A stretch of 64,000 bases of DNA from Leguminivora glycinivorella (lineage: Eukaryota; Arthropoda; Insecta; Lepidoptera; Tortricidae). This document shows, in pieces, positions 34,401-48,800 of this stretch (the first letter of the stretch is position 1; each line of letters begins with the position of its first letter). The notes under the pieces are model-generated. The model did no database searches. It was not told the DNA's origin and was given only the letters and a program-made list of their open reading frames with translations. The stretch is from NCBI RefSeq assembly GCF_023078275.1, contig NC_062990.1, positions 5,037,549 to 5,101,548 of the forward strand, read 5' to 3'. The translations under genes and the position numbers were made by a program.

Positions 34401-37400
34401 GAATGTTTTGAACTTATCGAAATAAAATAAAATGCCAATGAGAATTTCAAAACATCAATAGTTTACCCATAAGATTACCCAATGTGTTTGACAGAGATTC
34501 GAAAATATTGAAATGTGAATTTTGTGTGAATGCTTACCGTGTTTGTTCTCAATTGATTCTAACATTGAGGACACCTCTTTTTCTTTTTTGTTCTTCTCAG
34601 GAGAATTTGGAGTTAAACTCTTCATGTTTAGCTGCGAACGTGACATTTTATTAAAATGAGATCTTAAGAGATACCTATTGAAGATTAAAAAAATCAAATC
34701 TTACGAGTAGGTACCTAAGTAGGTTAAGTATAGAATTTTCTTAGTCAGATAAAAGTTTCATTGGAAACCGAATCCCTTTCTTTGACATAATGATCACAAC
34801 TATCACAAGTCTTAATGTAATGATTGTCAGATTATCATTAGTCATAATTCTGAAACGGTTAACTTTTCAGGGTTTTCATTAAGGTCATCTATAGATTGGT
34901 CAGGTTAGGTTAGGTTTGTTTTTTGGCAATCCTGAAAAGTTACGTGTTTCTGAGAAAAATCAAATTATGACTAACGAAAATGTGGACAAACGATACATTA
35001 TGAATTAAGAGTTTATTGAAACCAACAGAGACCCTTGGAAACATATCACTGATTACCAAAGAGTTGAATCAGTTGGTAGAGAGTTAGAAAATCAATAAGC
35101 AGGAAGCAGTGAAGATAAAGTCGTACCTCCTTCTCAAGAGTGGCGATCTGTTCAGTGAGACGGAGATTCTCACGCCGCGAGTGAACTAGATCCGCATCTG
35201 CACGGTCCAGGCGCTGACGCAATGACTGAATCTGGAATCAAGGGAAAGCAGTACAACACATCAGCATAGAACTTGGATCTATCGAAAGTAAGCAGACATC
35301 TTTAAGGTAAGCGGTCGGCACTTTCCACCTGGTTAGTTTGTGGTTAAAATAGAAAAACTGTTTGATAAGCAATCTATGCCCTCATACTAAAAGGATATCC
35401 AAAAGTTGGTGCCTTTACTAAACAATATCCATGTGTGTCTTTGACGAGGTGGAGGAATTATCATTGATGTTGACGACAGTAATCGAGTGAGGCGAACTGT
35501 TAAGACCGATAATATAAAAAATAATCGTAGCTGATATTGGTCTTCGAATTACCTCCGAGTTGAGTCGATTGGCCTCGTGCTTAGCCTGGCGTTGGTGACG
35601 TTCGATCGCCAGGCGAGCGGAAGCCAGCTCCTCTTCTAGAGAAGCCTTCTCAGCATGAGCTTGAGTTAAGTCAGCTTGAAGCGTTGCTGAGGATGAAATA
35701 ATTATTGTGAGTAGGTATTATAAGTTCTCTTTATAATTTTATGAGAAAGTAAGTATCAAACGCTCTTGGATATTTGGTTGATTTAATTTTTGGATTATAA
35801 GACTATATTTGCCTTATATTACCTGTCTTGCTCTTTAGTTCCATCTTTAACTCTTCGATGGCGGAGTTCTTCATTGAGAGCTCTCGCTTCAGTTCGTTCT
35901 CTTCGCGACGCTGACGCTCCAGGTCCAGCTGTGGTATAGAAGATTTATATAGATCGATGAAAAACATGATCTAGGTACTTGTATGTAAGTATAGATAATA
36001 ATAATGTTAGAAGAATCCTTGTCACTTGCTTCAAAGAATTGGGATCCTGGTGAAGTTAACCTAGTGACTTGATCAAAAATTAAAAGTCACTTCGCCACAC
36101 TGTGCAGTTCATTCATTTTTCTGAGAATCGCAACGACCTTCAATTCCACGTCATGTCATTTAACATAGCGCGCCGGGATGCTACTTCAACTAACGCTCAG
36201 ATCTTATATGCTGTACCTCCGGTTGAAAAATTAAATAGGTAAGTTACCTGGAGCTTAGCTACACTGTCGTATTGTGCAGCTAATTCATGTTGAAGCGAGT
36301 CACAATGAGCATTGTACCGCTGTTCTGCTGCTGAACGCTCTTGAATGGCACGACGGGATCCTTCGCCAACCAACTCACGAATTTTTGCGCGTTCTGACGC
36401 GAGATCCTCCTGAAAAATAATATACTTAAATTGTTTGCAAGAGCGTACCACATTAGACTAGTGGTTTATCAATATCAAATATTTAATTAAAATCTAAACT
36501 CTTTTCTCCTTCAACTTTCACTTTGGCCTCTCTTTTTTCCATCAATCCTTTGGTTGTGAAATTTTGTCGTCAAAAGCTCTTGACTGTATAATTGCAATTG
36601 GTCCTGTAAGGATATTTCTTCCTCAAGGAAGATGGGAATCCCAGTCATCACAGATAAAAATACTTCTTTTGTTATTATTAATGCCTACCTTCAACCTGCG
36701 AACTTCGTTTTCTAAATTATTCCTCTCATCCCTCAACTGTTGTTCGATGACGTCATTCCGCTTGTACCGCCCGTCCAGGTCACCGTCGCGCTGTTCCAAG
36801 CTGTTCTTCAGCTTGGCGATTTGAGACTCCAGGGAGGACTTGTCTCTGAAAAACAATGTTTCCCTCAGAAAAGGCAGAACGTAGAACCTAGATAAAAATA
36901 AGCAAGAGGTAAATTTGGAGATCTGGGACTCCTAGAAGGATCTCTGAAAAACTAAACGTCTTAATGTCTCTCAGGTAAAAAACAGGACACGGAAGAATAA
37001 TAAGCAGGTAAATGTGATAGAAGATATACACAAATGTGATAGATGATATTGATTGGGACAAGCCATATGACCATGTTGCTACAAGTATTTTTCTCTTTGA
37101 AATATTCCCTCTATTTCTTTATTTAAGGTCCTATCCTATCAGACATACGACGACAGTGGGTTGGATTGGAAGGACGACAATGGGACCAGCTATTAAATAA
37201 TACGTAGATTTATTTTTTAAACCTTTATTTTAATCGTGTAAGTATCCATGGTTCAAAATACTAACCTTTGCAAATTGTCGATCTGTCGCTTGAAACCGTC
37301 AAGGCAAGTTGAGTCAACGAGCCCAGAGGCAAGCTTACGCTTGTTTTCATTATTTTCATCCTGGAAGACCATAAAAGACAAAATATTAAACAAGTAAGAG

Positions 37401-40400
37401 TCCCAACTCCCAACTTTTGTAGCATCAATTAAGATTATCAATAACACTAGAAGTAAGCATAATAAGTAGCATATTTGCAAGCATAATAAATGCGCAATGT
37501 TGAAAATAAGATTTGCATAAAAAACTTGTCACACAAACCTTCAGCATTCAATCTTTTCCGAACCTTCTTTAAGTATATTTTCGACTTCAAGGAGAATTAC
37601 TATTTCCATAAGAATCTAAACATAACATTAGACCTCAAGTACTAAAAATGTACTCTTACCTGAACCTTCTTAAGGTCGATCTTCGACTGCGCCAACTGCG
37701 CCTCCAGTTCTGATATGCGTGACTCGAAGACTATATTAGGTCCTTCGAGTCTCGTGGCTCGAGTCTTCGGCTTGCGTGTCTTGGTTATCGTGGCCTATAA
37801 ATGATGTTCATTTCAGTACAGTGGAGGTATTAAATTTTCCCTCTCTTTTTGGAAGAGCGGGGTTTTCTGTCACAAGCAAAATTTTGATTGAAAGAAAATT
37901 CCAACCACTATGTGTAAAATTAACCACATAAACTTTTTAATTTTCATTTTCATTAAAATATAAATGTAAATTCAATTTTCCAATTTGATTTAATTATTTG
38001 TCATTTTAGTTGAGTTTAACCATAAATTGATGCCAAGTATAAGTTTGAGAAGTTACTTTTACTAATTATTTTCAAAAATAGTAGTATCTTTTTACGAAAC
38101 ATTTTTCAAACCGAAAGTCATTCATAACAACTCATAGAGGTCAAAACTAGCAATTGAATGCAGTTTTATAATCTCGGATTCTTTTAGTGGGTAGCCTGAA
38201 TAGTTACTTATTACTTTTAAATTATCCCTTATGTTATGATCGATATAATATTACAATCTTCAACGCCGTCTAGGTTGTGGCTCTCAGCTCCTTATGACGT
38301 GAACATGATGAAATCATCAAAAACAACTCTCATTTTATCAATCTCTTACCTTAAGCTATTCTATGTACCTATCTTATAATCATTATGTAATGCAGTGTCA
38401 TCTCCAACAGTACTCAGATCATCGGTGTCATATCCATGAGGTGTAAACATGCAGCAAATGAGTCTGTTTTGTTGAACACTAGGTTCTTTAACTAGTTCTA
38501 CTTTATTTACCTTATGATCACTATCCAAGCCAGTACTATCTCCAACATCGTCCAAATCATCAGTCTCAGATCCATGAGTAGTAAACATTCGGGAAATCAG
38601 CTTGTTCTTCTGAGCTTCGTGAAGATGCTCGTTTTCCGATATCACTTCTTTCACCTTACCGAGAAGGTTGTTCAGCTCATCCTACACGACAGAAAATGGT
38701 TAAAAATTCAATTTAGAAACTAAATTAGCCGGGATTGCCGTTCCAGAAGCATTAATGAGTTCAAAAGGCATTCTTTTGAACTCATAATCTCAACTTAAAA
38801 TGATATCGAATGTTTATACACTGTTAAAACGTAACTACACTACTTGTTAAGTTGTTAACTGCGTTACTTGTTTTTTGTTTAAGTCAGAGGTTGATACATG
38901 GCGATTCATGTGCTTTTTTAGACTGGACCTCCTTACTGCAAAATTGCTGAATCCTGCCTAGTGCTTTCTCTAAGAGGTTCCACGTCTTTTCTAAGAGGTT
39001 CTAATTCCAATCCTTACCCTGCAGTATTGGCTCTCTCGCTCCAGCTGCTCGATGTACTCTTCTTGCTTCTGGATGAAGTTGACAACGTCCGGGTTGGTCC
39101 CACCGGTTAGGTCTGCCGGAGCTGTTGCTGGAGGCATCGGAATTGATTTTCCTGTTAGGAACACATAGAACCAAATTATAACATGTCTGTTAAATCTACG
39201 ACGCGTGTGTTGGTGAGTGGAGTGGTCAAGGTAATTAAAATTAATTATGAGTTAGTTCTTAAAAATACATGTTCGGAAACGGTAACATTATGTTCGTAAA
39301 TCAAAGAAGCAAAGTGAGCCATTTATAAGAAAAATATTTTTTTCTCTAAAGCGTGACGGATAAATACATACATGGTACCTTTATTCCCTTCCCAAACGGG
39401 GTAGGCGGAGCTCATGAAACTGCTCAAGTTCCAGTAGCAATTAAGGAGTCGAAAGAAATGAAATTATGGTAGTGACAGGTTGCCAGCCACACCACAATGG
39501 AACCCATATACCGCAGTCGACTTCCATGGGAGGAAAGGAGGTGGATAAATTTTGAAATTTTTGGACGACCTGGTATTCAGCTTCAGAATATCTTGTTTAA
39601 CTAACCTGTGAGCGGCGTATAGTTCAGACTATCAGCATACAGCGACGCATATTTAGCCGTGAGACGTGGACGGGGTTTCTCTAGCAAATATTTCTTGTCT
39701 AGGTCTCCATCGGACTCGTCCAAGTTCTTAATGGAGGCCGAACCGCCGTAGCTGCGGATCTGAAATTGGGGCTTATTTTACACACGAAAATTGCGCTTAA
39801 AAATAATACATTTTTGGATAAGGAAATAAGTAGGTAAGGTACAGGGGGGCAAATCTCGACTGGGGGCAAATGTAACTGGTCCATTTTTTCCATGTTTTAC
39901 AATGTTTGCATTGTTAAATAGAGTGTCCATACATGTAGAACTCAACATCATAGTGTAGTAATGGAAAAAATGGATTAGTTACAATTGGGGAGTCGAGATT
40001 TAGCCCGCTGTACCTTAACTACCTACGACTTTGACCAAGAAAGAGATTGTAGGCGGTCACCGCGTTATCTATGGATTACAACTCCAGGGGGTGTTATTTT
40101 TTTAGCAATATAGCACATATACTGAAGGACAGACAGACACACTCAAGACGTCGACACCACTCATAGTATTAAATAAAAAAAAAAATAAAAAAAAATACTT
40201 ACACTAGGGGCATAGTTCCCAGATAAGAAATATCTGAGCTTCGACACAGCCTCCTTATAGGCCAGCTCAGTATAATCTGGCACTCTCTTCAATCCATAGT
40301 CCATTTTCGGCCTCCTATACGAAAAATATGGATAACTCATCGTCACCAACAGAAACTAACCTAGACCATAAATAAATCTATTTATTTTTTATATAAAAAA

Positions 40401-41306
40401 GTTAGCCATATTTTAAAAAGAAAAATAAAATTTGAAAAAGGAACGCCTAGTGTTGCGCATTGCGCCAAAGTTTTGTGTGCAATGATTTCGGGATTCGAAA
40501 TTCGTATTGATTATACGTTGCTATGGTAACGGTTGTCAAGTAAACAATTTGGTTGCTAGGGTAGTGGATTGTTTGACGTCACTATGGCGTGACTAATTAA
40601 TTAATTAAATCGTTCATTAGTACGCTTACGCTTGAGGAATACTTAAGCGCTAGTTATTTGCTAGTTATAAGTATTAAGTAGGTACATAGATATTTAACTT
40701 CGCACTGATTCTCATATCAATAAAAAATTTATAATGTAACAATATCATATCTACACCTTGATCATTTTTAATGATTTTTATGAAGTAGATATCTACCTAC
40801 TTATTGGTGTATATTTTTGTTCAAAAAGTTATTTAGAAATTGGTATCTTTTATAATTAAGCATTTATAAATGCAATATTTTTATTTAAATTCAGTCAAAA
40901 TGATGTAGCTAAGTAGAGGTAGGTAAGTATTTTTTGGCAATTAATTATTTATTTTTGACATGTTATTTTCTGCAATAATTAAATTTTATAAAGCTGGTAA
41001 TGAAATAAAAATAAATATAATTTAATTATTTTATTGATACATTTTAAGCAACTCCTGCTTCACTTTCTACATTGATATAAACGTTGGAGTAAACAAATAA
41101 AAATATTTATACAATAATATAATTTGTAAAATTAGTTGATAGTACAAAGGCGACGGCTACAAATATTTTAAACATTTCTTTTTTACTTACCTGACTTTAG
41201 TCCGTCGCAGTTTTCCGTTAATCTCCTTATCGGACCCAACACTGGACCCGCTTTTCGTTCTATATCCACTCATCTTCGGCTTCGTGAGATAACTCGTCGA
41301 ACCCAT
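30068..41306 (-). CDS. SDCCAG8: SDCCAG8-like centrosomal/ciliary coiled-coil protein
   Basis: Fourteen common exons join in phase: 41191-41306 (ATG), 40203-40314, 39606-39759, 39018-39151, 38511-38681, 37660-37794, 37266-37360, 36689-36845, 36248-36409, 35823-35928, 35553-35686, 35127-35231, 34538-34631, 34024-34141, giving 597 residues. They are followed by one of three alternative ends (separate entries). After ~170 residues of basic, low-complexity sequence, FIQKQEEYIEQLERESQYCR and then ELNNLLGKVKEVISENEHL match the conserved N-terminal block of SDCCAG8. Long heptad coiled coil follows, and LMEKLTGECRLLTDKL matches the vertebrate LTKLKEECCTLAKKLE. SDCCAG8 acts at centrioles, pericentriolar material and primary cilia. 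Family call from remembered similarity; a related coiled-coil protein is the alternative. Confidence 0.75.
31020..31215 (+). mobile_element. LINE 3' end fragments with (GAT)n tail
   Basis: The plus strand reads REAYAQQWAIKG before a GATGATGATGAT tail at 31130-31142, the usual 3' terminus of a lepidopteran non-LTR retrotransposon. A second truncated copy follows directly (31145-31215). In the intron before exon C2. Confidence 0.65.
31852..32164 (-). CDS. SDCCAG8: SDCCAG8-like, alternative last exon B
   Basis: Acceptor TTTTTCAG gives AA|A and continues TEKTQLLCRNAELMRKLRN, a natural extension of the coiled coil. Then comes a Ser/Tyr/Arg-rich end and stop after 103 residues (isoform of about 701). 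A strong donor (AAG|GTAAAG) lies inside it after DDDPVK, but joining from there to exon C1 is out of phase, so this exon reads as terminal. Confidence 0.65.
32914..33676 (-). CDS. SDCCAG8: SDCCAG8-like, alternative last exon A (acidic tail)
   Basis: Acceptor ATGTCGCAG at 33677-33685 gives a phase that completes the AA left by exon 34024-34141 (AA|C). It encodes 253 residues and a stop: a short arginine-rich start (RTQRDRSRPRDPS), a segment with VDISVKLIPKPRKKDKKRRE, then a long Glu/Asp/Asn-rich tail with TVTENTVTEQ repeats. It predicts an isoform of about 851 residues. A TTTATT at about 32487 could be its poly(A) signal. A nearby upstream AG (GGCAG) would be out of phase. Confidence 0.65.
34838..34974. 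mobile_element. Small inverted-repeat element in an SDCCAG8-like intron
   Basis: TTAGTCATAATT at the left pairs with AAATTATGACTAA at the right, and TTAACTTTTCAGGGTT pairs with ATCCTGAAAAGTTAC inside. It contains GGTCAGGTTAGGTTAGG. Confidence 0.65.
38361..38463 (-). pseudogene. Diverged copy of the 3' half of the fifth SDCCAG8-like exon
   Basis: CCMFTPHGYDTDDLSTVGDD here parallels SRMFTTHGSETDDLDDVGDS at the end of exon 38511-38681. The copy lies 47 bp into the following intron and is in the same open frame, ending TAG at 38361. Its donor position has changed from AAG|GTAAAT to AAGATAGGTACAT. Splicing from that GT would be out of phase with the next exon, so it is either dead or used only if the intron is retained. 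Confidence 0.6.
39375..39500. repeat. LINE-like dispersed fragment
   Basis: GGTAGGCGGAGCTCATGAAACTGCTCAAG and AAAGAAATGAAATTATGGTAGTGACAGG match the family seen at 1068-1165, 9380-9600 and 21160-21360. In an intron of the SDCCAG8-like gene. Confidence 0.5.
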
Positions 41307-43670
41307 GGCAAAACACACCTTTTCTCAATAAAAACCAACTATAAATATCAATTAACAAACTAAAATCTATTTAAAAGTGAAAACCTAACGCAAAATTTAC
41401 ACAATAGTGAGGTTCTTCCACGGATTAAAAAAAAATATTGTGATTAAAACTTTACGATGTTCGATTTAAAGTTTAAAATCGTCAAGTAGTAATTTTCTAA
41501 CGTGCCAGTTGTATATTCAAATTTAGAACACGATTTTTACAGGCAATTTTCAAAATTCGAATGCATTTTGAACGCGCGCTGTCGACGCCCGTGGAAAAAG
41601 GAATGGTTTTTGAAAGAAGTCTCGATGCTTCCTGTGTTTTGTCTCTTTTTCGCTTGTGGGTTGTGGTGGTGTGTCTGTCTTTGTCGAACGGAAAAGTTTT
41701 CTTCGGGATGGCATAGGCCAAGATCTGCACCCGTTTTTGGGGCGTAATTTTTCGAAAGCCTACTTTTTTTAAATATTTTGTTTAGTGAAGTTTATATTTG
41801 ACAATATCCTATTTTGCAAGTATTGCTTGTTGGCAGAGTTGGCAGTGTATTAGCGAAGATCTCTTTTTAGATTAGAGTGTAAGTATGTGTTTACAGTTTT
41901 TAACCAATAGTCGTGATATTTTTGAACGGGGTCGCGGTTATGGTTTCTAGATGTTTTTTTAGTTTTGTATTTTGTGATTGAAATTGACTTTACAGATTTA
42001 ACTTCAAGTATGGTTTTGATTTGACAATTAAGTTAGTTGTGATGATACGGGTCTAATGATGACTCATGACATGATACGTCACTAATGTTCTGTGGTCTAC
42101 AACTCACACTGCAGAGCAATTTGGTAGGTACTTGTGCTACGATAGGTACCTAAACTGTTCTACTTAATTACCTATGACTTGGTTAGTGGGTACTACAAAT
42201 GTATTGAAATAGGTAAAATACCATCTACGTTTCTTAGAAACCAAAAATAAAAAGCAGCCTTGAAATGCTCCCAGCTCCTAGAACCGGAGACAGGCAGTGT
42301 CTTGCGTGCAGTTCCGCCGCAGGCCTGAAAACACGCAACGTCAATAATAACTGTCTGTATCTGATTATACCCTCCTAGTCCTGAAAGCATTTGTTCTGTT
42401 TTTGAATTTGGAACGTTTTGTTACTCATCTAAAGTACAAAATAAATTTTGGAATGTGTAACAAAAATTGTACAGGGAGACTGAGGCGGTTTGAGGCTTTA
42501 ATTTTCGTCGTCAATAATAACTTTCAATAATATCTGTATCTGATTATACGCGTAAGGCTTCGATATTCGTTCTGGAATACAAATAACGTATTTTAGGTAA
42601 TAATTTGGGATTTTTATTGCTTTTGGCGGGGATAAAAGGATTGCCATGAAAATGCGAATAATTCGCGTACTAAACCTACTTGAAATAAAAAACTGACGGC
42701 GGACTTCACTGCTGCGGCTGCTGATAGTAATAACTGAGTACCTGTGCATACAAATTTCTATGCTTTTTGCGTAGTGGAAGCGTGCTGGGCCCTTAACCTA
42801 ATGTATGGATTAATTTAAACACATTTATATTTAAATGCATGTATAGCAAAGTACAAGTATATACAAGAATATAGTAGAAAATTGACGTCATCTGTAGTCG
42901 GCTTGGATTACAATAAGAAGGCTATTGACATAATGAAACCACCAACATTACACCTTTTGATTACAATCAATTTTATCGCTCAGTGTTGTGGAGATAAAGT
43001 TGATTTCTTCTCTACACATTTACTCGTACATTTAAATTATTAGCGTAGTTTTATAAATATAATTTATTTACAGTGCTGCAGCTACTTAACTACAAACGCA
43101 ACTAAGTACTTAATTGATATTAGTTGCTAGGTGGCACAGAACACCCAACCTAGGTGGCTCCGAAATGTATTGAAGAGTAATAATATTGGCTCAGTTATCA
43201 ATAATGTTTGTAAACAAATACGTTCCAAGAACCTTGTGTAGATGATTTTGCTGGGGTTATCAACATTTTTCTGTAAGCTCAGACGGTGTAATCCATTTTC
43301 AGCGGTGCAAGGAGGCGCCATCGCGTCGCGTGCCCTCGTAACATCGACGTGCCATTTGGGGGTCTTTGCTAAGTACGGTAGGCATTTGTATTTATCTACA
43401 TTACCTTCAATAAGTCCTAGCTTGTCTGCAATATCTTGCGATTTTGAATGCACAGTACAGTACAGACAGAATGTGCAACTGTACATGTATGTCATGTATC
43501 GTCAAATTTCTATGAAATTATGATTTTAAACATAACACTTGCTATCAAAATCACTTATTTTTAAATTTTAAGTAAGTATTGGAATTGGAGCACGCTCTGT
43601 AAAGTCAAGTTAAGAGAAATAGACAGCAAATTCACTATTTATTGCAATTACAAATAAAGTTAAGGTACTA

Positions 43671-44036
<366 letters not shown>

Positions 44037-45836
44037 TATACGTTATTAACCGTAAAATTCGAGGCACGCGTGCATTATATTATGCACGTAGGTATCTACT
44101 ATCTAGATATGACGCCCAAAACGGCGAGTTTGTTTTTTAATAACGCAAACATTCTGAGGGTCCTCATCAAGGGTGTAAATTAAACAAAATGTTAAGAAAA
44201 AATGTTTATTGTTATCAAAGGCTACCTTGATATTGTAAAGATTAGTAATACTTATCTAATCGTTGCTACCTTACATGTAAGTAGTATAGGTACCATCCAT
44301 GTATTATTCAATTCCATTAAAAATTGCATCAAACATCATCCTATCGTTCTATCCTTTTCACCACATCTAGGGAATCGAAAAAGAACGATATAGTTTCAGA
44401 TTAATTTCAGAGTACGCCTTATGATATGATTTCATGTTTGACGTTTATAATACACAATGGTATACCTTTTAATTAAAACCAGTAGCTGCTTGTCATTTTC
44501 TTTTCTTGCCAGCAAGGCTTAACGTCAGTAGAAAATGTTACAAAAATGTGATTATTTGAGTTACTGGCTCTTGGTCTAAATCGTTGGGATATAACTTGAC
44601 ATTTTATAAAAATATTCGTGATATTTAATTTTATAGAATACGCAATTAATTGTAGTGTTAGTTCATTTTAACTATTTTTACCAGAAATATATGAACTTGG
44701 CTTTAATAGAAGATAAAAAAATTACAATATAGAATAATAAAAATACTAGTTTATTTTAAAATAAACTGTCAATAATTTTGTGTAATTAATTAAAACAAAT
44801 CTGTAAGAAAACCTTTCATCCGTTCAGAAGCTCATATATGTCTGATTATTTAAGTGTTAAAACCTGTTAAATTGATAAATTTATAGTCTTACCTTCCTAG
44901 CAGTCTCGACAAATTAAGTAGAAAATGTCTTAAAAATACTTCTATTGAAACAAAATGTCAATGTACTAATACGCGAAAATTAAATTAACAAACTAATGTC
45001 AAAGGTTAAAAAATAAACAGCAACATATAGTATAAAATTAGTAAAAATAATACTATAAACAAAATCTACTTTTTGGTGTTAGTAACTACAACAAAAACTA
45101 AATCTATAAAAAAATAAATACATTTAAGTAAATCGTTAATCAAATTGCACGGAAAATATTATTTTTGTGAATACACCTAATGAGATATCTTTTGCAATGG
45201 CACTTTTGAATAAATACATAGCAAAATAAGCATTTTTAACAATTATATTTACATAGTGAGCATAAGATATGGAATGCACAAAGAATACATACGTCAGATG
45301 AAAATTCAAATTATTAATTTTTCATCACAGTTTTCGACCATGCCTCTTTGTGCGTCCCTAATTTGTGCATAGAGTAATATGATAAAATATATACTAAATT
45401 ATCTTCTCTTGTCTATGGCACAAGATATCAAAGCTCAGGGAGGTTTGACAGTTAAAATATTTACAATCAACAATTACGCTTATATTTACGTCTACGTGTA
45501 TATTGGATTTAAAAGTGGTGTACAAAATCAGACGGATTTTAAATGCAATTCTTTACGTTTAGAAGGAGAGCATAATATTTAAATTGCTGTCAGTTTATCA
45601 GGATTTTTCAAATATTTACGTCTTGTGCAGCTTTTTAAAATGTCACATTTGAAGCATTTATGATATTACATAATTTGAAATCAGTTTTACATTAGTATAT
45701 CAAAGTAATTTTTAAATCAAATACACCGTCAAAAATTACTACTTCTTTGAGAATATGATCACTCATTCCAAAAATCTAATGTACCTACTCAGTATTTTTC
45801 AAGTTCTAATACATTAATAGTGTTAAAAAATTAAGC

Positions 45837-48800
45837 TCATTGGAATTTATTAACAACTTGCTTCACCCAACTACTTTTCGGGTCATCACTACCTTCCTTA
45901 TTCTCTTCCCTTTCTTCATTCGAAACAGTAGACTCATTAACAACTTCATCTTTTTTAGCCTCACTGACACTTCTTTCAAAACTAACTTTAGAGCCTCTAA
46001 CTTCGCTTACACTTCGTTCGAAACTCGCAACTTTAGTCGAAATCGGTTTCGGTTTTGTCCCTGGCTTCTGCGCTATCTGACTTGGCTTGGCCAAGCTTTT
46101 CGACATCATTTCAATCTCCATTCGCCTCTCAAGAACGCTCTTTGACGTTTTCTGTGGTTCCACTGACGTTCTTTTAGCTTCATTTGTTTTTATTTTTCTT
46201 GTTGCCGAGTCGAGACTGGCTCTTTCAAAACTTAGTCTCTTGATTTGTATGTTACCTGATGGCTTAGGTATCCCAGAACCATCTATCTCTTTAGAATTTT
46301 CATTAACTTTCACTTCGACTTTGTCTTCGGTTGTTTCTACATTTTCAGATTTCGTTTTGTGAATATAACTAGTATTTCTTCGAATAATTTTCATGTTAAC
46401 TGACTCTGATGATGACTGCTCTTGAGTTTTTACTAGATTATTTTTATTTATTGTTACAGCTTTAGCCATGGGTGTAGGGATACTCGTAATTTTTGGTTTG
46501 ATTGGAACAGGAGGTGCTTTCGGCTTATCTTTATCTAAAGGTTTCTGATCAGTTTTAGGTTTAACATTAATTTCAGGGATTTTCTTTGCTACTGTAGCTT
46601 TAGTATTACAAACACTAGATGTTACGGTTACCCTTTGTGCTCTAAATGACGAACTGTGTTTGATACTTTCAATTCTTGAAACAGTTTTGCTAACCGATTT
46701 TACTTCAGACGATTCAGTTTTAGATTCTTCGATTTCTTCTTGATCGGAATAGACAGCTGAATCTCTGTACACGTCTTCATCGATCACATGCTCTATTTTC
46801 TCAAATGACTTTTCGTAGAAACTCTCGTCTGCATTAGCATTTTTCGAATCCTTGTTGTTATCCTTTTTAATTTCTTGCTTTATTTCGTGATCTGCGCTTT
46901 CGCTAGAAGTAGTTACGAATGATGAATTTGAAAATAAACTATCAGGTCTCACGGCATTTTTATTAATAAGTACATTTACATTTTTTAAGGCAGATTTCTC
47001 TTTCATTAACGTAACGGGATCTACATACTCGCGTTGGGCTATCCTGGCCCCTAAATGTTTACTACCTTGCATATAAATTGGTAGTTTATTTATACTCTGA
47101 TAGGAGTTACTACTAGATTTGGACGGAGAAGACGCATTTGATATGTTAGTCACCATGCTTACGCTCTTTTCGTAATTTGGTCTGTGTACTTCAGGCTTTT
47201 GGGGAATATTATCACAACTGTGTGATAAAGTCTCTAAATTATTCTTTTCATTTTGACTTTCTGTCAAAGTAGTTTGTTCATAGACACTTTTACTCATAGG
47301 GTCATTGTTGGCGGAATACACTATGGTAGATGTCGTAGGACTTGCATCTGTTGATGTGATAACTACTTTGATATCAGTTTTCACTGAATTATTTATATCA
47401 CCAGTGTTTTTCTTAGTTTCATTTCTATTCTGATTGTCATCAGCGTGTTCATCTCCTATAATACTTCTAAACCTTTGTAAAAGGTTTTTGGAGTAGCTTC
47501 TTGGATTTAAGCCTGGTCGCTTTTCACTTGTAGGACTCTTTGTTTCCGATTTTATTTCAGGACTACTTTGGTCGTTAGCGTTTATCTCAGTATATTCAGT
47601 ATTTTTCGGAGGTGATCTATTTTTAAATCGACTTAAAACATTTTTAAGAGACAGCATATTGCTAGTTGGTTTGTAAATCTTATGTTCTGGATGAATTACG
47701 TTAATATCTTTCTTGTCATCGCTGCTTTCTAACGGTAATACTTCGCACGATGACGTAGTAGAAGCATTCAAGTTTGGTTGAGAAACAGTAAGCAAGTTTT
47801 CATTTTTATTAGCGTCGAGATTCTTTTCAAAATTATTTTTGTAGCACTTGTCTATTTCTTGTTCTAATTCTAATGTAGATTGACTGATGTTTTGTACGTA
47901 ATCGCTGTCATTGGAGTTGGTAGTTTTGTTGAATTTAAGTATGTCTCCTTCACTCATGTAGTTTTCTACATCATCGTAACTAATTTCACTTTTGTCTGAT
48001 GCGATTGTGAACGGCCTATCTGTACTCAAAACCTTTCCATCTCTGTTTAAATAAGTCTTACTGTTACTGTTAGGTTTACATTTGAATGAGCTTAGGTTAT
48101 TTTCTTCTTGGTTATTTGCTATTACTTGGAAGCTTCTTGGTAAAGAACCAGATTTTCTGTCTCTTGATACGTTGAAATGTTCTTTTTGTCTACTAAGCCA
48201 GATCTCAGGTGTATTAGGACTTTGGTCGGGACTCATTGGCAAGTATTCCCCGGGTAGTGTGTTTGGCGTCTCTTTCTTTCTTCTACATATTTCCATTAGG
48301 CTATCATAAAGATTTTCAGTGCTATTGTCGATAGCAGGACCACCATGCTCCATTGTCTCATAACATTCTTCTGTATGAGTTTTGACCTTTTCGGGAGATT
48401 TGACAGGTACATCATAGATGCCTTCACTATCTTGTAGTTTATTCAGTTTGTCAAAAGATAGGTAAACATAATCTGATTCTACATGTTTTGCTTTAGGTGG
48501 TAGAGGGTTTGGCGGTGAAGGTATTCTTTTAGGTCTAGGAACGTGAGACGTATGCTGGATTGATTTGCTTTTAGAGTTTAATGTATGTAAACCATCAGTA
48601 AGTCTGTTTTCTACTCTTAACGTCTCGTAAATATGATCATCGTCCGATGCATCATTTACTTCATTCGGGGGACTTAGTACTTGTACATCATCAGGCTCAT
48701 CCTTATTTACTAGTAAATTTTCCGAAGCTTGCCTGGAATATTTAGGTTTATTTACTGGTTGTTCAGGATTTGAATGCGACTTCAGGAGTCTCTGGTGTCT

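Noticed and set aside
43127..43495. Minus-strand ORF of 122 codons with several cysteines
   Set aside because: A possible exon-like stretch (donor AAG|GTAATG inside), but I found no partner exons, start context or family resemblance; left unannotated.
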